From Phascolarctos cinereus (Eukaryota > Chordata > Mammalia > Diprotodontia > Phascolarctidae), in the NCBI RefSeq assembly GCF_002099425.1, contig NW_018344285.1, positions 310,001 to 374,000 of the forward strand: a stretch of 64,000 bases of DNA, written 5' to 3'. How positions within the stretch are numbered: the stretch's first letter is position 1; every line of letters starts with the position of its first letter. The translations under genes were made by a program, and so were the position numbers. Shown here in pieces: positions 10,830 to 23,499 of the stretch. The notes beneath the pieces are model-generated. The model had not been told where the DNA came from, did no database searches, and was given only the letters and a program-made list of their open reading frames with translations.

Positions 10830-11645
10830 ACCATTCCTGTACCTCAGTGTCCTCATAAGTAAAGTATCAGATCAAATTTTATGATATCATTCATAAAATA
10901 TTGAACTTCAACAAGATATCTTAGATATAGTCTGGCCATGACAGGTTGCAATGGAGCTATCCTTTCCCTTATCGGGGCTTGTCAATGCTGTGTATTATGA
11001 ATGCAATTCTACATAGAGTACACAATCCATTAAATCTCCCTGCTCCTTTTTACAGAAAGAATTATCTATTCATCTGCCCCTAATTTGTTCTTGTGCAATT
11101 AGTTATTTTAATCAAACTGCAGGACTTTAAACTTTTATATTTATACTTATTAAATTATATCTTCTTAGATTTGACCTATTTGCCCATCCTATTTAGGCCT
11201 TTTTGGTACCCAATATTGGCATCCAACATGTCAACCATCCCTCATTTTGGTGAGTCATCTAAAAGTTGAATAACTGTGCCATTTTGAAGTGACTTCATTC
11301 AAATCACTAATAAAAAACGAGCAGAAGAATTTTAAGAGAACAAGAAAGACATGTTCAATTACTGTATGTCTTCTTCTAGGTAGATTCATTAATCAACAAT
11401 CACTGAGTCCATATATCCAACGAATTCCTAATTCACTTTACTATCACTTAGTCTATGTCTTTCCATATTTTCCAGAAGAATATCATGACCAACTTTGTTG
11501 ACTATCTTGTTGAAGTGCATGTTTATCTTTTCTATACCTTCCATCTGATTTACCAGTTTAATGAACCTGTAAAATAATGAGAAGAAATTACTCTGACATG
11601 ATTTTTTGGTTAATGATCCCACATTGTTTCATAACCATTCTTTCT
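10830..11645 (-). pseudogene. CR1/L3 LINE relic with reverse-transcriptase remnant
   Basis: The minus frame 11622-11428 reads KKSCQSNFFSLFYRFIKLVN ... VGHDILLENMERHRL. This aligns in order with the CR1/L3 RT block containing SCQTNLISFFDRVTRLVD and (FSKAFDK)VSHDILMDKMERCGL. RT motif A has decayed (the catalytic Asp is not visible). Downstream, the segment around 11300 corresponds to the FINDLDE block, out of frame. CR1/L3 elements are old, mammal-wide fossils. Confidence 0.7.
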
Positions 11646-11689
11646 GTTATGAGTCACTCTGTTAATAATTAATTTTATGAATATTATTG

Positions 11690-12340
11690 TGCTTTAGGAA
11701 ACGACAAGTGCGGTGATTTCAGAAAAATCTGAAAAGGCTTGCATAAACTGATGGAAAGTGAAGGAGGCAGTAACAGGACAATGGTGTACACAGTAACACC
11801 AACATTGTATGGTGAAGAACTGTGAGTGACTTAGCTATTTTCAGCAATACAATGATCCAAGATAATCCCAAAGGACTCATGATGAAGAATGCTATCTGCC
11901 TTCAGAGAAGGAACTGATATTATATGAGCACAGACTAACACATACTATTGCTCCTTTCTTTTTTCATTCTTTTTCTTTTATTTGAGCCTTCTTGCACAAA
12001 ATGATTAATATGGAAATGTTTTGTTTGATTGCACATATATAACCCATATCTGACTGCTGTCCATCTGAGAGAGGGGAGAGAGGAGGGAAGAAAAAATTTG
12101 AAATTGAATCTTACGAAAATGTAAAAAAAACTTGTTTTAACACGTAATTGGAGGGGGCAGCCAGGTGGCACAGTGGATAGAGCACCGGCCCTGGATTCAG
12201 GAGGACCTGAGTTCAAATCCGGTCTCAGACACGTAATACTTACTAGCTGTGTGACCCTGGGCAAGTCACTTAGCCCCCATTGCCCAACCCCCCCCCAAAA
12301 AAACCCCAAAACCAAAACATGTAATTGGGGGATAAAATTT
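11690..12340 (+). repeat. LINE-1 3' end (ORF2 tail plus 3' UTR), split by a SINE
   Basis: Contains the end of ORF2 (degenerate), the 3' UTR markers caatgatccaagataatccc, gactcatgatgaagaatgct and cccatatctgactgctgtcc, and the tail. A SINE interrupts the tail at 12152-12317, with cacgtaattgg/catgtaattgg on the two sides. Confidence 0.75.
12152..12317 (+). repeat. tRNA-derived marsupial SINE, well preserved
   Basis: One of the best-preserved SINEs here: gggggcagccaggtggcaca head, gagttcaaatccggtctcag box B region, tgtgaccctgggcaagtcac core, then a C9A7-type tail. Target duplication: cacgtaattgg (12141-12151) and catgtaattgg (12318-12328), inside an L1 tail. Confidence 0.9.
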
Positions 12341-12345
12341 ACATA

Positions 12346-12818
12346 TTATAAAATTAATTCTACCACAGAATGTGGAATTTGTGTGAAACTGAGTATTCTA
12401 TGATTTTCATAATTTGTTTATTCCTCTGCTTGAAAGGCAAATGATTTTTCCATCTCTGGTCTTAGGTACCATATTATAAACCTCACTTATTCTCTACATT
12501 TCTTCTTATTTCCTTCTTTTCTTCTACTCTAAAGCTTCTGGATGTTACTGGAGAAAGTTATGGGACCACTACAAATTTGTGAAATCCTATTGGTTCTTAG
12601 AATGGCCCAAATATTTATTTTCAAACCACTTACTGAGACAGAATGCTTCAGTTTCACAGTGTATTATGATTTAGTTATATTGGTTCTTTTTCTCCCAAAA
12701 ACCATATCTTTTCTAGTAAAATATGGTGTTAACTTTATTAAATTCCATGGAATTTCTTAGAGTCTTGTATTGTTCTTTTCTTTAACCAGAATTCACATCA
12801 AAGTAAAAGTGTGTGTGT

Positions 12819-12861
<43 letters not shown>

Positions 12862-13084
12862 TTAGGTCCATACATCAACGGATTGTTAAATGAAATTAAA
12901 AACATTATAGTGAACTCTGTAAAGAATACCTTTTAATAAGAAAATTTGTTCAATATATCATTTATATACATTGAGAGGACCAGCAATATTTACTCACATA
13001 TCCACAAAAAAGTATCTTCTCAAATAGCCAAGTGATACTCATCTAAAAATCCAGGTTTTTTCACTGATAATTTGTTAAATATGA
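12346..13084. other. (GT)n microsatellite, otherwise no recognisable feature
   Basis: Interrupted (GT)n at 12809-12856. The rest, including a 72-codon frame at 12542-12760, has no supported function. Confidence 0.6.
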
Positions 13085-13295
13085 GAGGCAGTAGATGAAG
13101 AAATGTACAGGAGCTAGAAAGATCTTAATTGAAGTTTTGCCTTTTACACAAACTTGTATACAAACAACCTATTAGTACCCTGGTCAACCTTCTTATACTA
13201 TAAGTTGTAAAGGAGGTGCTGACTTGCATTAGTAGAAGGTATATCCTCATCTGAAAATTCTATATCAATGAAATTACAGGGACAGACTGAATTCC
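13085..13295 (+). repeat. Degenerate SINE, MAR1-like
   Basis: The tail ggaggtgctgacttgcatta ... atatcaatgaaattacag matches a marsupial SINE family with a conserved ccaatgaaatcacag-type tail. The head is poorly preserved. Confidence 0.5.
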
Positions 13296-13639
13296 CTGTC
13301 ACTTATGTGTTCCATATTAAGTTTGGAGGAAAAGCAAATGGTGTTCCTTTTTAGCCCTTTGTGGTACATTAATGTTTGTTAATTCATATTTCAACACACT
13401 GTAACATCATTAGCTTTTCTCATTATAATTCACCATCTTTTCTCATTATAATTCTTTACTTTTTACATGAAGACACATGATTAAATAAAATCTTACCACA
13501 TAGACTCTGACAATGTCCAAATATTATAAAAAAGTTCACTTCATTTCAAAATGGACTTTAGTTTACCATGGTATGGTGCTTAGAGACATTTATGGAAGGA
13601 CATGAATTTTTATCCCCATGGATTTCTTTGTTGGTTCTC

Positions 13640-14945
13640 TTTTGCTTCCCCATTATGACATAGTGATGATCTTAGTTTCTTTTTTCTTCCTTATATAGAT
13701 ATGTACTGATACATTAGTTTTTACATCACCTCAATTTTCCTCTGTATTCTTCCTTTCCCTCCATAGAGATGGTGGTGATGATAATTTTAAAACGAGATAA
13801 AATAAATTTAGTAAAGTCAATCAACACACTGAAAAAAATAGAATATGTTATGAATATATGTAATGTCCCATACACATTGGTCCTACATGAAGAAAGAGAA
13901 AGGGGATATTATATCTTAACTCTTTTTGGGGGGCTATGTTGTTCTTCATAATTTCATAACATTCATTTTTGACTGTTTTTCTTTGTCTTTTCTTTTTAAT
14001 ATTGTTATAGTTGTGTGCATTTTTTTTCATGAATTGGCCTATTTTGCTTTGCATTTGTTCATGTATTTCTATGTTTTTTTTCTGTATGAATTCTGTCATT
14101 ATTATTTGTAGCACAATAATATTCCACTACATTCATGCAATATGATTTGTTTAGTCATTTGCCAATGTATGGGAATCTACTTTCTTTCTATTTCTTTGCT
14201 TCCATGAAAAAAAGTTTAAATAAATACTTTAATTTATCAATTTTGTCTTTGTATCTTATTTTTTTCCTTTTGGTTAATGACTACTTTGGGGCTTTTGCCT
14301 AATGGTAGGGTTTGGGGAAAAAAAGCATGGATATTTTAGTCTCTTTATTTGTATAATTAAAAATTGTCTTCCCTAATGATTCAACCAGTTTATAGCTCCC
14401 AACAACACATTCCTTTCTGATATTTTAACAACTCTTCTAACAGTGACTATTCCCATCTCTTATTTCCTTTGCCAATTTCTTGATTGTGAGGTTCAAATTC
14501 AGGGTTGCTTATTTTCTATTTCTTTTATTGTTAGTCATATAGAATATTATTTCACTTACTTATAAGTAGTTTGCAATTACTCATTTGAGAACTGCTCATT
14601 CATATCCCTTCACCATATCTCTAATGGGAAATAGTTTTTGGTTTTACATATTTATTAGCTGTCTTGGTTATCAAACTCATGTCAGAGATATTTTAAACAA
14701 AGACATTTGTTACTGGTTAATTGTTTTCTTTCTTATGCTCGAAATGATAATTTTGTTTGTTCAAAATCTTTTAAATTTTATTAAGTCAAAATTATCTATT
14801 TTTTTTAAATTTATTTTTTTCTATCCCTTGTTTGGTTAACAATCAATCCCTTATCTATATCTTTGAAAGGTATATTATCTGCTTCTCTCTTGATTCTTTT
14901 AATGCTATGAACTTTTATTTTCAATCAATGTCTTCATTTTAAATT

Positions 14946-14976
<31 letters not shown>

Positions 14977-15280
14977 CTATATAAGCACGTATGTAATATA
15001 GTGTAAGGTCTGAATCCTTAATTATTCTAGACTTCAAGTTATTCTAGAAATTCTGATCAAATAAAGAGTTCTTAATTTAAGTAAAATTCATATTTATCAC
15101 ACACTATCCAAATTATATTGTTATCAGTTTTCCTTGTCTATGATCAACTTCTGCAATAAATAAGTTACACAAATTTGTTTTCATCATATGAAGTATTCTA
15201 GTAATGATTCCTTTCCATTGGGATGAGAATTTATATTTAAAGGTTTTTTTTCCTAGTAGCAATAACATTTTCATATTCTT
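13640..15280 (-). repeat. Old LINE-1 body (3' UTR and ORF2 C-terminal half)
   Basis: Read in reverse it follows the L1 3' order: an irregular 3' UTR (13640-14090), then ttatttgtagcacaataata (14100), aaccagtttatagctcccaa (14385), gagaactgctcattcatatc (14587), then ORF2 thumb-region traces (about 14990-15150). Heavily decayed, with several small deletions and a (TG)n tract at 14947-14976. No open frame longer than about 90 codons. Confidence 0.6.
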
Positions 15281-15327
15281 ATATGTAGGTGAAAATTATT
15301 TCAGTAGTAAAAACTGGTTGAAGAAAG

Positions 15328-15425
15328 TATTCAACAGCTAATAAGTATCAAAACCAGGATACAAATCCAGGTTCTCTAAGAACCAAATTTGTACTTTCCC
15401 ACTAAAACACCAGCTTCTCCCTTTA
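15328..15425 (-). repeat. MIR relic
   Basis: Reverse-oriented MIR core: cagctaataagtatcaaaac, caggatacaaatccaggttc, ctaaaacaccagc. Confidence 0.5.
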
Positions 15426-15429
15426 CTTA

Positions 15430-16185
15430 CAAAAATTGCAGAAAATTAGAAATCAGAACCTTTGAAGATGTGGGAGGGAAAAAATAGATTTGCCAGCTCT
15501 GCCTACCAGATATAAATAGCGTCTTTGGAAATCTTACAAATTCACAATTTTTTGGTATAGTTCCTTAATCGTTGATGAGACTCCAGGATTGAGAAATGAA
15601 ATTACGTACAGGTAGGACAATGTGGGAGAAGGGAGAGTATTTGAGAATGGAAGTCATTAGGCAAGACAGCATGTATTGGGAAAGAATGTGTGAAGCCATA
15701 AAACCTAGGGAGATAGGGAGTTCATTCAATCACTCTTCTTATTTTCCTACTACCACTAAAATCTTTCACAATTAAACTACACATATGTGGAAGGATTTAA
15801 GAAAAAGGGTTCATTTTTATATTAACATGTAAAGTTAAACCAGAGTGCCAGTAAGATAAAGGATTCTTCTACTTTTACAACAGAAAACAACAACAACTAC
15901 TACAACAAAGTGAAAACAACTCCTAGATATTCTCTTTATCATGTATAGAATACCCTCACTTCCCATGATCATGTTTTGGTATAAGACTTCTGTGAAAAAG
16001 TGGCCAACTTGTTGGATTTCTTAACTCAATTTATTAAAGATTTTTGTGGACACTTGGTGAGAGGTTTTTTGTTTTTATTTTTTTTCCCTAGATATATTTT
16101 TTTCTCAAAAGGATGCCTCAATGACTTACTTTATGATTAAGAATGAAAAAAAAATCCAGTATATATTCAAGAGAATATCAAATTA
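15430..16185. other. No recognisable feature
   Basis: Unique-looking, AT-rich; short acaacaacaactactacaac tract near 15885-15905. Confidence 0.4.
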
Positions 16186-16189
16186 ATTG

Positions 16190-16760
16190 GTTGTCATTCT
16201 TCCTTCTCAAACAGGACCAAAATTATAGCACTATGTTGGATTCAAGGTACAGTGTGTCCAACTGTGGTTGAAACCAATACATGCTCTAAATGCAAATCTG
16301 GCACAAATAATCCACATGAACATTTAGGGGTGGTGATGTCTCTAAATTTGCTCCAGTTTCTTTTGTGCTGCTACAGTTCGGTTTTGTTCTCATAGAGCAC
16401 AGCATCTTCTTTAATGTGGGTGCACTATGCTGGGTGATCTTTTGCCAGAATTTCCCATGCTGTGCAAATGATTCCAAAGTTCTTCAGAAAGACTTTGAGA
16501 GTGTTCTTGTAATGATTCTGACCATCATGTGAGTACCCTTCTTTTTTCCCATTTATTTATTTACTTATTCATTCATTCATTCATTTTTTTCTATCTGTTT
16601 ATTTATCTATTTATTTATTTGTTATTATTTTTTGTGTGTGTGAGGGAATCGGGGTTAAGTGACTTGCACATAGTCACAGTGAGTAACTTTCTTTCATGGG
16701 TTTCATATAAAATAGTATTTTAGGCAAACATATTTTTGTCAAATTCATTAAATGTTCCCA
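16190..16760 (-). repeat. Old non-LTR LINE relic, possibly R4/Dong-like, split by a SINE
   Basis: The minus frame 16477-16286 reads MESFAQHGKFWQKITQHSAP ... ETSPPLNVHVDYLCQICI. This resembles the conserved C-terminal tail of a widespread vertebrate LINE (…DISTPNVHVDYLC…). The same element appears to resume at 16690 (aaatagtattttaggcaaac) after a SINE remnant. The clade assignment is from memory and uncertain; identity as a LINE relic is more secure. Confidence 0.45.
16535..16690 (-). repeat. 5'-truncated SINE with (TTTA)/(TTCA) tail
   Basis: A (TTTA)n/(TTCA)n A-rich tail in reverse (16548-16630) is followed by ggggttaagtgacttgcaca, the reversed SINE core. The head is missing. Confidence 0.6.
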
Positions 16761-16764
16761 GAAA

Positions 16765-18750
16765 GACCAAGAACCTTTTCCAAGTAATACCTGGTATTTA
16801 TGTCTCTAAGGAAATGTGACAAACATGTGGAACTTAACCCTCCAATTTAAATTTTTCCCTAAAAAAAGCCTGTGAGAAACTGTACTTATATTGTAATGAG
16901 GCTCATGACATTTCTGAACTTTCTGATTTGGAATTGCTTTCAGAGTGTATAGCATATCTCTGTCAAATTCTTCTGTTGTGGAAGAGTGGATTTTACTTTT
17001 CAAATACCCAAAAGTCATCCCAATGCATTCATTCATATTTACTTTCCAGTGCTCCAGTATGTAGTTCTTTTGCACCAACCACTTTTGCTAGATGTTCCCT
17101 TCTATATGAATTTTTTATTAAAACCTGAAAATAGTTCAATTTCAACATAGTTAGACATTGTCATTACTGGACACAAATGCTAGAATCAGTCCATAAATCT
17201 CTCAGAGCAGTTCTTACTCAATCTCCCTAGTAAGATGCACAATGTAGAGGCATCTGTCTCTACCACATACTTTACCACAGGGCTTACATTCATTAAATCA
17301 TGGTTCAACTTACCAACCAATTCAAATATCAGATATTCTCACCTGGAGTCATTCATAAATCACAGGACATCTATTCCTGACATATTTAAATTATTGGAGC
17401 TATGGACCTGATCACTTCACCACCTACTCATAAAATATAGTGTTTGTCACAGCTTCTGCTTCTAAATAATTGTTTCTGCCTAACTAATCTCTGATTTCCA
17501 CAATTGATGTTTCTCCATCCACACTCCATCCTCCCTTGCTCTCTTCCTCATTTTCTTGTACATTCATAGAAGTCACTTTGCTGACCACACTTATCCTACA
17601 AATTATCTGCATCAGAAGATTATCCTCATTTCTCTCCTGTAGCTTGAAGGAACAGCCATGGATTTCAAGTTGCAGTTAGCTCTCTTCAACTTGGACATAT
17701 GATTATAATATTTCTGAATTTGTCATTAATTCAGAGCCAACTATGGTAAATGCAATGGTTTATTTAACTGATAAATGCTATTGAGTATAAAAAATAAGTT
17801 TGGCTATTATTTAACCAGTGTTATTTTCTTTCACGGCTTATAAAAATGTTTTGCGAGCCCTACTAGGTAGGCATAAATCCAAAAAATATTTTGAGGAATG
17901 AAAGATGTTGGATTAAGAATATAGGCTTTCAGTGTTCCTACTTAGTAGATATAAACTCATTTAGTCACTTGGATATCCAAGTACTGATTTGGCTGCTGAA
18001 AAAAAAATCCATCTCACTTTAAAGATCATGTGAATAAAGTTATTTAAAGAGCATTTACCATGAGAGTACTTCGTCATGTTGTTAATTGAAATATATATAC
18101 AGCATGTCAAAAATCATGTCATCTATTCTATTATGAAAATGATGTTGTTCTTAACAGAAAAGTATTCTTACTTCAAAAGAACAAATATGAATAGCAGCTA
18201 TAAACAATACAGAAAGAGAAATGATGTCAAGTGCTTTAAAATTGCAGCAACTTCCCATTTAAAATTCATCACTTCAGTGTACTGCTAATGTTTGTCATCT
18301 GTTCTCTGACACAAACAGCTTGATTTTCACATGACATACTTAGAGCCAGTCCTGTTTAGACTCATTTATAGTGACTCCACTTAAGTCACACTTTTTGAAT
18401 TGTTCCCAAGAGGCACAACTCAAATAGAGTGAAGTACTCCATATTAGCCATCAACAACAGCCATGCTTTAGTGACACATATATTAAATCGATTCATTTCA
18501 GGAGGTTGCCCCCACTGTTATTTTTCTTTTAATGAATATAATGCTTGTAAAAGCAAGACAGAAAGCACATACATGGCTTGACTAGTTGATGGGCAGGTAC
18601 TCCACATACTTCTAAACCCAACAATGTGACTGCATTTGTCATTCTAGCTTTCTGATTATTAGAAATGTGGTTAATCTTACCCAAGTTTGAGGGGATGGGA
18701 TAAAAAATAATCTGTGGGTTCCTGTATGAAATAATCTGTAAAAAATATTG
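16765..18750. other. No recognisable feature; one unexplained 90-codon frame
   Basis: Unique-looking. The minus frame 17078-16806 (MVQKNYILEHWKVNMNECIG...) has no family I recognise and overlaps an open plus frame, so chance is likely. Segment 18290-18720 is a little less AT-rich and repeat-free. Confidence 0.35.
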
Positions 18751-19546
18751 TTGGGGGTGGAGCCAAGGCAGAGTAAAAGATCTCCCCAAAACCCCTCCAA
18801 ATGTCTGTAAAAAATGGCTCTAAAAAAATTCTACAGGAGCAGAATGCACAAAAAGACAGAGTAAAACAAACTTTCAGCCCAAGACAACCTGGATGGTTGA
18901 TTGAAAAGGTCTATTGTGCCAGGGTGAGAGAGGAGCACAGTTCATCTTGGGCAGGCAGGCAAAGACAAGGCTTCAGAGAACCTGGAGCAAGCCTCAGGGG
19001 ATTGAATCATGGAAAGCTATGGTGGTTTCCAGACTTCTCAACTCACAAAGGCCAAAGACAATTTAGAAGGTCACTAGTAAAAAATCTGTGACCATGGTGA
19101 AAGAGAAGCTAGGTAGCAGCCCCACTTCTTGGAAAAACCCTGGGATGGTGGCTCCTTCCAGAGCTCTCAACCCACAGATTGAGGAGAAATCAAGTGATAG
19201 ATCAGGGGATTACAGGGATCTCTTTGCTGGTGCTGAGGCAGTATTCTCTTGCTTTGCCCTGCTTGGATCTGAGTCATAGTTCTGGGTAGTGGTTCTGGGG
19301 CAAGGAGGAGTGCTGGTGTGGTGGAACTCATAGTGAATTCTCCTCACAGTTCCAAGACAGAAAAGAGTGTTTGAAGTCACTCACAGACCAGAGCACAGGC
19401 CAAGAAAGGTGTAAACACCTCACCCCTGATTATAACACCTTATAAGAATTGAATATTTACAGGTCCCTAGAAGTTTCTCTGAAAATAGGTATACAAAACC
19501 CCTGAAGCAGACTCTTACCCTAACAAAGAGTTTAAAACTCAAGTAA

Positions 19547-20710
19547 ATGGCTAAGAACATGACCAAACAGTGCAAAAAATGTCAGCCCATAAAATATTTC
19601 TTTGGTGACAAAGATCAAAACATACAACCAGAAGAAGATAACAGAATCAAAGCTCCTATATCCAAAGCCTCAAAAAAAAAATGAATCAGTCCCAGGCCAT
19701 GGAAGAGCTCAAAAAGGATTTTGAGTAGCAAGTAAGAGAAGCAGAGGTAAAACTGAGAAGAGAAATGAGAGTGATAAAAGAAAATCATGAATAACAAGTT
19801 CACAGCTTGCTAAAAGAGACCCCCCAAAAAAAAATACTGAAGAAAATAACACCTTAAAAATAGACCTACCCAAATTGCAAAGGAGGTCCAAAAAGTCAAA
19901 GTGGAGAACAATGCCTTGAAAAGCAGAATTGGCCAAATGGGGGAAAAAAAGATATATAAAAACTCACTGAAAAGCAATTCTTAAAAATTAGAATTGGACA
20001 AATGGAAAAGGAGACACAAAAGCTCAGTAAAGAACATAATTTCTTAAAAGTTAGAATTGGGCAAGTAGAAGCCAATGACTTTATGAGACATCAAAAAAAA
20101 ACCCAATAAAACAAAATTGAAAGAATGAAAGAAATAGAAGAAAACGTGAAATAACCCATTGGTAAAGCAAACTGAACTGAAAAATAGATCCAGGAGAGAA
20201 AATCTAAGAATTATTGGACTATGTGAAAGTCATGATTCAAAAAATAGCCTAGACATAATCTTTCAAGAAATTATCAAGGAAAACTGCCCTGATATCCTAG
20301 AACCAGAAAGTAAAATAGAACTTGAAAAACTCCACCTATCACCTTCTGAATGAGATCCAAAAAAGAAAACTCCCAGGAATAGTATAGCCAGATTTCAGAC
20401 CTCCCAGATGAAAGAGAAAATGCTGCAAACAGCCAAAAAGAAACAATTCAAATACCATAGAGCCACAATCAAGATAACACAAGATTTAGCAGCTTCTACA
20501 TTAAAAGATCAGGACTTGGAAAATGATATTCTGGAGGGCAAAGTAACCAAGATTACTACCAGGGATCACATACCCAGCAAAATTGTGTATAATCCTTCAG
20601 AGGAAAAATGAATATTCAATGAAATTGGAGGCTTTCAAGCATTCCTGATGAAAAGACCAGAACTGATGAGAAAATCTGACTTTCAAATGCAAGATGCAAA
20701 ACAAAGATAA
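19547..20710 (+). pseudogene. L1 ORF1 remnant, copy B, with an extra coiled-coil repeat
   Basis: The start at ATG 19547 corresponds to the MAGIMSKQ start of copy A (here MAKNMTKQ). A poly-A run ends the first frame after about 45 codons (SKASKKK then stop). The coiled coil has three 63-bp units (19874-19936, 19937-20001 with 2 extra bases, 20002-20064), against two in copies A, C and D. The RRM core LKNRSRRENLRIIGLCESHD lies at 20159-20353, and the C-terminal domain continues to a TAA at 20708-20710 (FLMKRPEL motif present). Several stops and frame changes. Confidence 0.75.
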
Positions 20711-22134
20711 AAAGTTAACAGGAAAGAGAAAACATAAGGGATTCAATAAGGATAAACTCTTTATGTTCCTACATAGGAAAATGGTATTCATAACTCTTAA
20801 AACTTTCTTATTAGGGCAGTAAAAAGAAGTATACATAGACAGAAAGCAGAAGAGTAGTTGAATATAATGGTACGATTATCAAAAAAAAATAGATCAAGGG
20901 ATTGAAAAGAAGGATTCTATTGGAGAAGGGGAAAGGGAGAAGTAGAATGGGATAGATTATCTGTTATAAAGGAGGCCTGAAAGAGATTTTACATTGGAGT
21001 GTCAAATGGGGGAGAAGCAGTAGGAAGCACCTGAATCTTACTCTTGTTGAAATTGGTTCAAAGAGGGAATAATATACACACTCAGTTGTGTGTAGAAATC
21101 TATTTTACCATACTGGAAAGTAGGAGATGAAGGTGATAAGATAATGAATGGGGACTGCTGATAGAAGAGAGTGCAGTTTGGGTAAGGTAAAATTCAGAAG
21201 TAAAATGTTTTTGAGAAAGGACAAGGTGGAAAGAGAGTGAGTAGGATAAACAGGGGAGAAAGATGATGGAGGAAAATATATAGTTGATAATAATCACTGC
21301 TTCATTTCTCAAATTCACAGAAAATGGAGTCAAATTTATAGAAATAAGAGCCATTCCTCAGTTGATAAATGGCCAAAGGATATGAGCAGGCAGTTTTCAG
21401 AGAAAGTAATCAAGGCTAACAATAGTCACTATTGTTGAGAGAAATGCAAATTAAAACAACTCTGAGCTACTACCTCCCTCCTATGAGATTGACTTATATG
21501 ACAGAAAAGGAAAATGATGAATGCTGGAGGGGATATGGGAAAATTAAAACACTAAGGTATTATTGGTAAAATTGTATACTGATTCAATCATTCTCGAGAG
21601 CAATTTAGAATTATGCCCTTTAATCATGCATCCCCTTTGATGAAGCAATATCAATACTAGTTCTGTATCCCAAAGAGATAAAAAAAAGGAAAATGACCTA
21701 TGTGTCCAAAAAAAAAATTATAACCACCCTTTTAATGATGAGAAATAATTGGAAATTGAGGGGATGTCCATCATTTGGGAAATGGCTGAACAAGTTGTTG
21801 TATAGGATTGTGAAGGAATACTGTCGTACTTTAAGAAATGATGAGCAGGATGCTCTCAGAAAAAAAAAAATAAAAACAAACAAACATGAAAACACTTCCA
21901 TGAACTGATGTGAAGTGAAATAAACAGAACCAGGAGAACATTGTACATAGTAACAGTAATTTTGTTTGATGATGTTCTATGCAGAACTTAGCTATTCTCC
22001 ACATTATAATGATGAAGGTCAGTTCTATAGAACTTATGATTAAAGGTGCTGTCCAACTCCAGAGAAAGAACTGGTAGAGGCTGAATGCAGAGCAAAGATA
22101 CTTTTTTTCTTTTCTTTCTTAATTTTTCCTTCTT

Positions 22135-22140
22135 TGTTTT

Positions 22141-22172
<32 letters not shown>

Positions 22173-22235
22173 TTCTTTCTTTCTTTCTTTCTTTCCTTCT
22201 TTCTTTCTTTCTTTCTTTCTTTCTTCTTTCTTTCT

Positions 22236-22270
<35 letters not shown>

Positions 22271-22310
22271 CTTTTCTTTTCTTCTTCTTTCTTTCTTTCT
22301 TTCTTTCTTT
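22135..22310. repeat. (TTTC)n microsatellite in the 3' UTR of copy B
   Basis: Imperfect CTTT repeats with CTTC interruptions. They generate spurious Ser/Phe/Leu-rich or Lys/Glu-rich open frames on both strands. Confidence 0.95.
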
Positions 22311-22480
22311 CTGTCTATGTTTTCTTTTCACAGAGTGACTAACCTGTAAATGTGTTATGTATGACTGCTATGCCATTTGGAACTTAAAATTGGAAAATGG
22401 AAAAAAAAGTTAAAATCATTTTCACATATAATTGGGAAAAATAAAATATAAATAAGTTACAAAATAAATTCATATGGAAT

Positions 22481-22759
22481 GAAGTTCAATGAAGTTGAGA
22501 GCAACAAAAAATGTAACAAAATGTAGGAAATTGCTTATATTTCCATATCGTGAGGCCCACTCTAAGAAAAGATGTTTTCGCATTTAATTATTTCTTCATT
22601 AATCCAATTACCAATTCATAAATTTATTTATTCTTACATTAATTTATATATTTGCCTATTGATCTGTTTTCTCACTTTTTTGACAGCCCTTTCATCATTC
22701 ACTAATAAGCTGAAACCTACCTCTGCTATTCTTCAGCCTATATTTTATTTTGCCATTTA
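22481..22759. other. No recognisable feature
   Basis: AT-rich, unique-looking. Confidence 0.4.
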
Positions 22760-22876
22760 CTATTTGGAAAATCACTTTTTACTAAGTATATCTGAGCCTT
22801 AATTTTCTCGTCCATAAAATGAGAAATTTAAATTCTAAAGCTCTACCTAACTTCCCATATTATGATTCTACGACTG
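22760..22876 (+). repeat. MIR/MON1-type SINE 3' part
   Basis: Core and tail: gagccttaattttctcgtcc, ataaaatgagaaatttaaat, tattatgattctacgac. Confidence 0.55.
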
Positions 22877-23324
22877 TAAAAGTTGAAAGATATGTTATCT
22901 GTCAATTACATTGGTGAAATTAACAAAATGACCATTAGTTCTAAATCAATGGAGGTTTGACCTTTAGACAACTAGTTTATATTGAATCAAATCTTCAGAA
23001 CCCAAAAAATGGAAATTCAATTGGCAATTAAAATTTCTATTAAACATCTTCTTTATTAACAAATTTATTGCTCATGAGTAAGAACATTCCTATCTTTTTT
23101 TAAATCTCAAATCTAAACTGGAAATTTCAAATATCTGATACTTTCAGATGATAAACTTTGCTTTAATTAGAGAGAAAAAAATTCAATAAACAAAGTGATC
23201 ACAAGAATGCAATCAAATATACTTTTTATAGGTTATATCATAGGGTTAGAATAGATACGCATCAACCTTTGAAACTTTTCGTGTCGATATTATTGTTATT
23301 ATTATTGCTATTCCTATTTTTTAA

Positions 23325-23402
23325 GGTTTTTGTAAGAATTGAATTAGATATTATTTGCAAAGTACTTGGCACAGTGTCTAGTACATAGTAGAAGATAAAA
23401 AT
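23325..23402 (+). repeat. MIR 3' fragment
   Basis: Reads gtaagaattgaattagatat ... tacttggcacagtgtctagt ... acatagtagaa, typical of a MIR 3' end. A (CAT)n tract follows at 23428-23468. Confidence 0.6.
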
Positions 23403-23499
23403 GCTCTTTTCCTGTCATTGTCATCTTCATCATCATCATCATCATCATCATCACTATCATCACTACCTCCATCATCTTTCACAGTAGGACCTATGATAT

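Larger units (their letters stand above)
18751..22480 (+). mobile_element. LINE-1 copy B: ORF1 kept, ORF2 internally deleted
   Basis: Starts at gggggtggagccaaggcaga, a damaged version of the L1 5' end. It carries a ~795-bp leader, ORF1 (19547-20710) and the post-ORF1 linker. Near 21298 the first codons of ORF2 join directly to the ORF2 C-terminal region (in reading order like QIHRKWSQIYRNKSHSSVDK). The 3' UTR, with a large (TTTC)n tract at 22135-22310, follows. The endonuclease and reverse-transcriptase domains (about 3 kb) are absent. Target duplication is unclear. Confidence 0.8.

Noticed and set aside
12152-12317. tRNA gene suggested by A/B-box-like head
   Set aside because: The A/B boxes belong to the tRNA-derived head of a SINE; no cloverleaf or acceptor-stem pairing expected. 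This applies to all SINE heads in the window.
16806-17078. 90-codon minus-strand frame as a possible gene
   Set aside because: No recognisable domain, no neighbouring exon signals, and an overlapping open plus-strand frame; chance is the simplest reading.
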